DNA of 64,000 nt from Bryobacter sp. (GTDB lineage Bacteria > Acidobacteriota > Terriglobia > Bryobacterales > Bryobacteraceae), in assembly GCA_022843625.1 (NCBI GenBank), contig JALHNH010000009.1, forward strand, positions 62,001-126,000, in the 5' to 3' direction. Below the pieces are notes generated by a model. It searched no databases. It saw nothing but the letters and a program-made list of their open reading frames with translations, and was not told the DNA's origin. Each line of letters begins with the position of its first letter. Within the stretch, counting starts at the first letter, position 1. Of the stretch, positions 62,174 to 64,000 are shown one piece after another. A program made the position numbers and the translations under genes.

Positions 62174-63301
62174 TTAGAGCGCGAGCGTTACAAAGAACAT
62201 CAGCGCGCCAGCGGCAGGCAGTAGCAGCAGAGCTTTCTTGAGGCCGGTAGCTTCGCCACCAGCGACGCCGCCGATGATCGGTGAGCTAGCCACCAGGCCC
62301 AGCCAGCCACAGGTCACAGCTGCGCCAATCGCGGTTGCGGTGCCGGTTGGGAACTTGGCTCCTACAAGGCTGAGTGCGGTCGGAAATACAGGTGCCATCG
62401 CGACGCCAGCCAGGAAGACCATCGCCCACGCGAGATTCGCGTCCTTGAATTGGAGCATCAGATAAGTGGTGACGGCGATCATGATCGAGGAAACCATCAG
62501 GAGGGTGGTAGCCGGGATGGGCGGGACTACCGCAACCACAAGTCGGCCAGCAAGGAGACCGAGGGCAAATCCGAAAGAAAGGATATTGAGGGCCTTCTTC
62601 TCCGGGATGCCTTGAGCGATCAAGTGCTTGACGAGCCAGTTCCATACGCCCACTTCAGCGGCGACGTAGAGGAAGAGCAACATCGCCGGCAGAAAGAGGC
62701 CGGGGTTGGCAAGCAGTGCAGGTACGTCAGAGAACTGAAACTGCACCACGCCTGTAGGCAGCGGCATGTCGGTAGCCGAGTGCAGCGCGAGAGTAGCCAC
62801 AGTAAGGGCTGCCGTGAGGTTGCAGAGGCGGAAAGAGTTGCCACCCAGCAGGTTCGCTGCGATGAACGGCGTCGCGATGCCGCCGAGGCCGAAGAAAGTA
62901 TTGAAACCATTGAAAAGCGCGGTGGGGTTGTCGGTCTTGACGTCGTTTACCAGGGCATTTGCACCCGCGACGATAATGCCACCGCCTACGCCGAGAATCA
63001 GCATGTAAAGACGGATGCTGGAGAAGCCTTTGGACCGGGGCAGCAGGAACAGGGCGAGTGCGATGAGGCCGAGGCCGAGCACCATGCCGACCTTTTTGCC
63101 TTGCAAGTCAATCAGTGGGCCTTGCAGTAGTGAGCCAATTACCAGGCCGATGGCCTGAGTCATGGCGATGGTGCCATTTTGCGCCGGCGTAAGGCTAAAT
63201 CTCTTGGACAAGTCAGGCAGAATACTGCCCAGCATCGCGGCGATCATTCCATAGACGAAGATGGCCATGACCGCGGCCACAATTAGCATGTTGAAATCCA
63301 T
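62174..63301 (-). CDS. MFS transporter, sugar or FucP-like
   Basis: 375 residues with eleven to twelve helices. FVYGMIAAMLGSILPDLSKRFSLTPAQNGTIAMTQAIGLVIGSLLQGPLIDLQGKKVGMVLGLGLIALALFLLP is the first half; FNGFNTFFGLGGIATPFIAANLLG and APVFPTALSLVGAKFPTGTATAIGAAVTCGWLGLVASSPIIGGVAG the later half. The overall form resembles the FucP/GlcP sugar:proton group. Substrate unknown. It is downstream of nothing on its strand and is followed after 18 bases by the solenoid gene. Confidence 0.85.
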   Translation of the reverse strand: MDFNMLIVAAVMAIFVYGMIAAMLGSILPDLSKRFSLTPAQNGTIAMTQAIGLVIGSLLQGPLIDLQGKKVGMVLGLGLIALALFLLPRSKGFSSIRLYMLILGVGGGIIVAGANALVNDVKTDNPTALFNGFNTFFGLGGIATPFIAANLLGGNSFRLCNLTAALTVATLALHSATDMPLPTGVVQFQFSDVPALLANPGLFLPAMLLFLYVAAEVGVWNWLVKHLIAQGIPEKKALNILSFGFALGLLAGRLVVAVVPPIPATTLLMVSSIMIAVTTYLMLQFKDANLAWAMVFLAGVAMAPVFPTALSLVGAKFPTGTATAIGAAVTCGWLGLVASSPIIGGVAGGEATGLKKALLLLPAAGALMFFVTLAL

Positions 63302-63338
63302 AAACCAAGAAGGCTATCACAGACTCTAACGGTTAGGA

Positions 63339-63851
63339 ATGCTCATCGATAACTTGATGCCTGTCTACGACTTGATCACCCGTCATGAACGCGTGATCGC
63401 AGCACCGCAGCGGCGGGTCTGGCAAGCCGCCCGCGCGATGACCATTCGAAAACTGCTGCGAGTCAGGGTCTTGCTCTGGATTAGGGAAATTTTTTCACGT
63501 CTGAACGGTCAGCCACTCGAGTCCTTCCCGGTGATTGCAGAAAATGAAGGCACCGAGGTGGTGATGGCAATCTGTGGCAAGTTTTGGGCCATCAGCGGGA
63601 ACATTGTCGATGTGCCGGTAGAAGTGATTCCCCTTTATCAGGCGAAAGGTTATGCCAAGGCCTATTGGAACTTTCACCTGGAATCGATCGGCGTTGGCCA
63701 GACGCGTATTGTGTCTGAAACACGGGTGCAGGTCTACGGGAAGCAGGAGCTGAAACTCTTTCGCCTTTATTGGGCTCTGGTTGGGTATGGCGCGGGTTGG
63801 ATCCGCAGGGAAATCCTGAAAGCGATTGAGCGGGAGTCCCTTCGACGTTAG
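63339..63851 (+). CDS. Hypothetical protein, possibly START/polyketide-cyclase-like
   Basis: 170 residues without signal or membrane helix. A helix-grip-like pattern is visible: MPVYDLITRHERVIAAPQRRVWQAARAM, PVIAENEGTEVVMAICGKFWAI, WNFHLESIGVGQTRIVSETRVQVYGKQELKLFRLYWALVGYGAGWIRREILKAIERE. That alternation of strands and a long terminal helix suits the SRPBCC lipid-binding fold, but assignment is tentative. A cupin-like gene begins 20 bases downstream. Confidence 0.72.
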   Translation: MLIDNLMPVYDLITRHERVIAAPQRRVWQAARAMTIRKLLRVRVLLWIREIFSRLNGQPLESFPVIAENEGTEVVMAICGKFWAISGNIVDVPVEVIPLYQAKGYAKAYWNFHLESIGVGQTRIVSETRVQVYGKQELKLFRLYWALVGYGAGWIRREILKAIERESLRR

Positions 63852-63871
63852 AGTTGAATTGGTGAAATCAA

Positions 63872-64000
63872 ATGAATTGGCAGCAGCTCCCGCTTCAGAC
63901 AAGCATCGGCGAAGGTAAAGACCGGCAGGTAGAACTGCTCTTCGAAAGCGTACGTCGCAAACTGATTCAAATCACACTGCGCAACGGAGCTATTCTCGCA
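63872..64000 (+). CDS. Cupin-like protein, 5' part (truncated by window end)
   Basis: Forty-three codons open from ATG 63872 to the window end: MNWQQLPLQTSIGEGKDRQVELL, then a VRRKLIQITLRNGAILA strand pair typical of the start of a small cupin barrel. The rest lies outside the window. Confidence 0.55.
   Translation, partial: MNWQQLPLQTSIGEGKDRQVELLFESVRRKLIQITLRNGAILA

Overview
The window reads as chromosome of an Acidobacteriota member, most likely the Bryobacterales/Solibacter lineage. The evidence is an Oar-type TonB receptor with an N-terminal carboxypeptidase-like domain, a protein ending in what I recognise as the Solibacter-type C-terminal domain (TIGR03437), a DUF1501/DUF1549 pair, a winged-helix/TPR regulator, many TPR and beta-propeller secretory proteins, and Tat-type Gfo/Idh proteins. 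No phage, insertion sequence, CRISPR array or rRNA operon is visible. Coding density is very high and no gene-free stretch exceeds 300 bases; the longest gaps (about 90-165 bases) are upstream of divergently transcribed genes.

Layout. 0-10 kb: TonB receptor, a translationally coupled TPR protein with a textbook intrinsic terminator inside its coding sequence, an S55 (SpoIVB-type) peptidase whose catalytic blocks are in swapped order, and a propeller protein. 10-17 kb: sugar nucleotidyltransferase, VapBC-like pair, two tandem paralogous secreted proteins, MFS transporter, DUF1501/DUF1549 pair. 17-23 kb: DinG-type Fe-S helicase, YggX, a winged-helix AAA ATPase divergent from a secretin. 23-27 kb: dnaK-dnaJ-hspR heat-shock operon, with an orphan modA whose signal-peptide codons overlap the dnaK promoter. 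27-31 kb: TPR - MacB-like permease - beta-propeller hydrolase - GNAT operon behind a perfect inverted repeat. 31-38 kb: FxLYD protein, aroA, a minimal histidine kinase, ChbG/HpnK deacetylase, an Mla-type lipid transport operon (permease, ATPase, MCE protein), P1 peptidase, DinB-like protein.

38-49 kb: a compact operon of Gfo/Idh oxidoreductase, sulfatase, PL6-type lyase and DinB protein (probable breakdown of a sulfated or acidic polysaccharide), trmFO-xerC, a CDF-like membrane protein, a TolB-like protein, a beta-lactamase-family hydrolase, an esterase and tRNA-Leu(CAA). 49-64 kb: dGTPase, a YfgM-like protein, a propeller protein with the Solibacter-type C-terminus, a coupled FecR / helical protein / Cys-rich mini-protein operon, a winged-helix TPR regulator, a second Tat Gfo/Idh operon, GDPD, a divergent creatininase, a globin, a POTRA-plus-alpha-solenoid protein, an MFS transporter and the start of a cupin-like gene.

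Two global patterns stand out. Twelve of thirteen convergent gene pairs overlap at their 3' ends, five of them by exactly four bases in which one CTAG or CTAA carries the stop codons of both strands. Co-directional genes are repeatedly coupled by TAATG/TGATG or ATGA. The most notable candidates for new biology are the permuted S55 peptidase, the intragenic terminator, the Mla ATPase that lacks its catalytic glutamate together with an MCE protein carrying five exact 34-residue repeats, and the FecR/Cys-rich operon. All family names are recognised by eye from motifs; no database search was possible.
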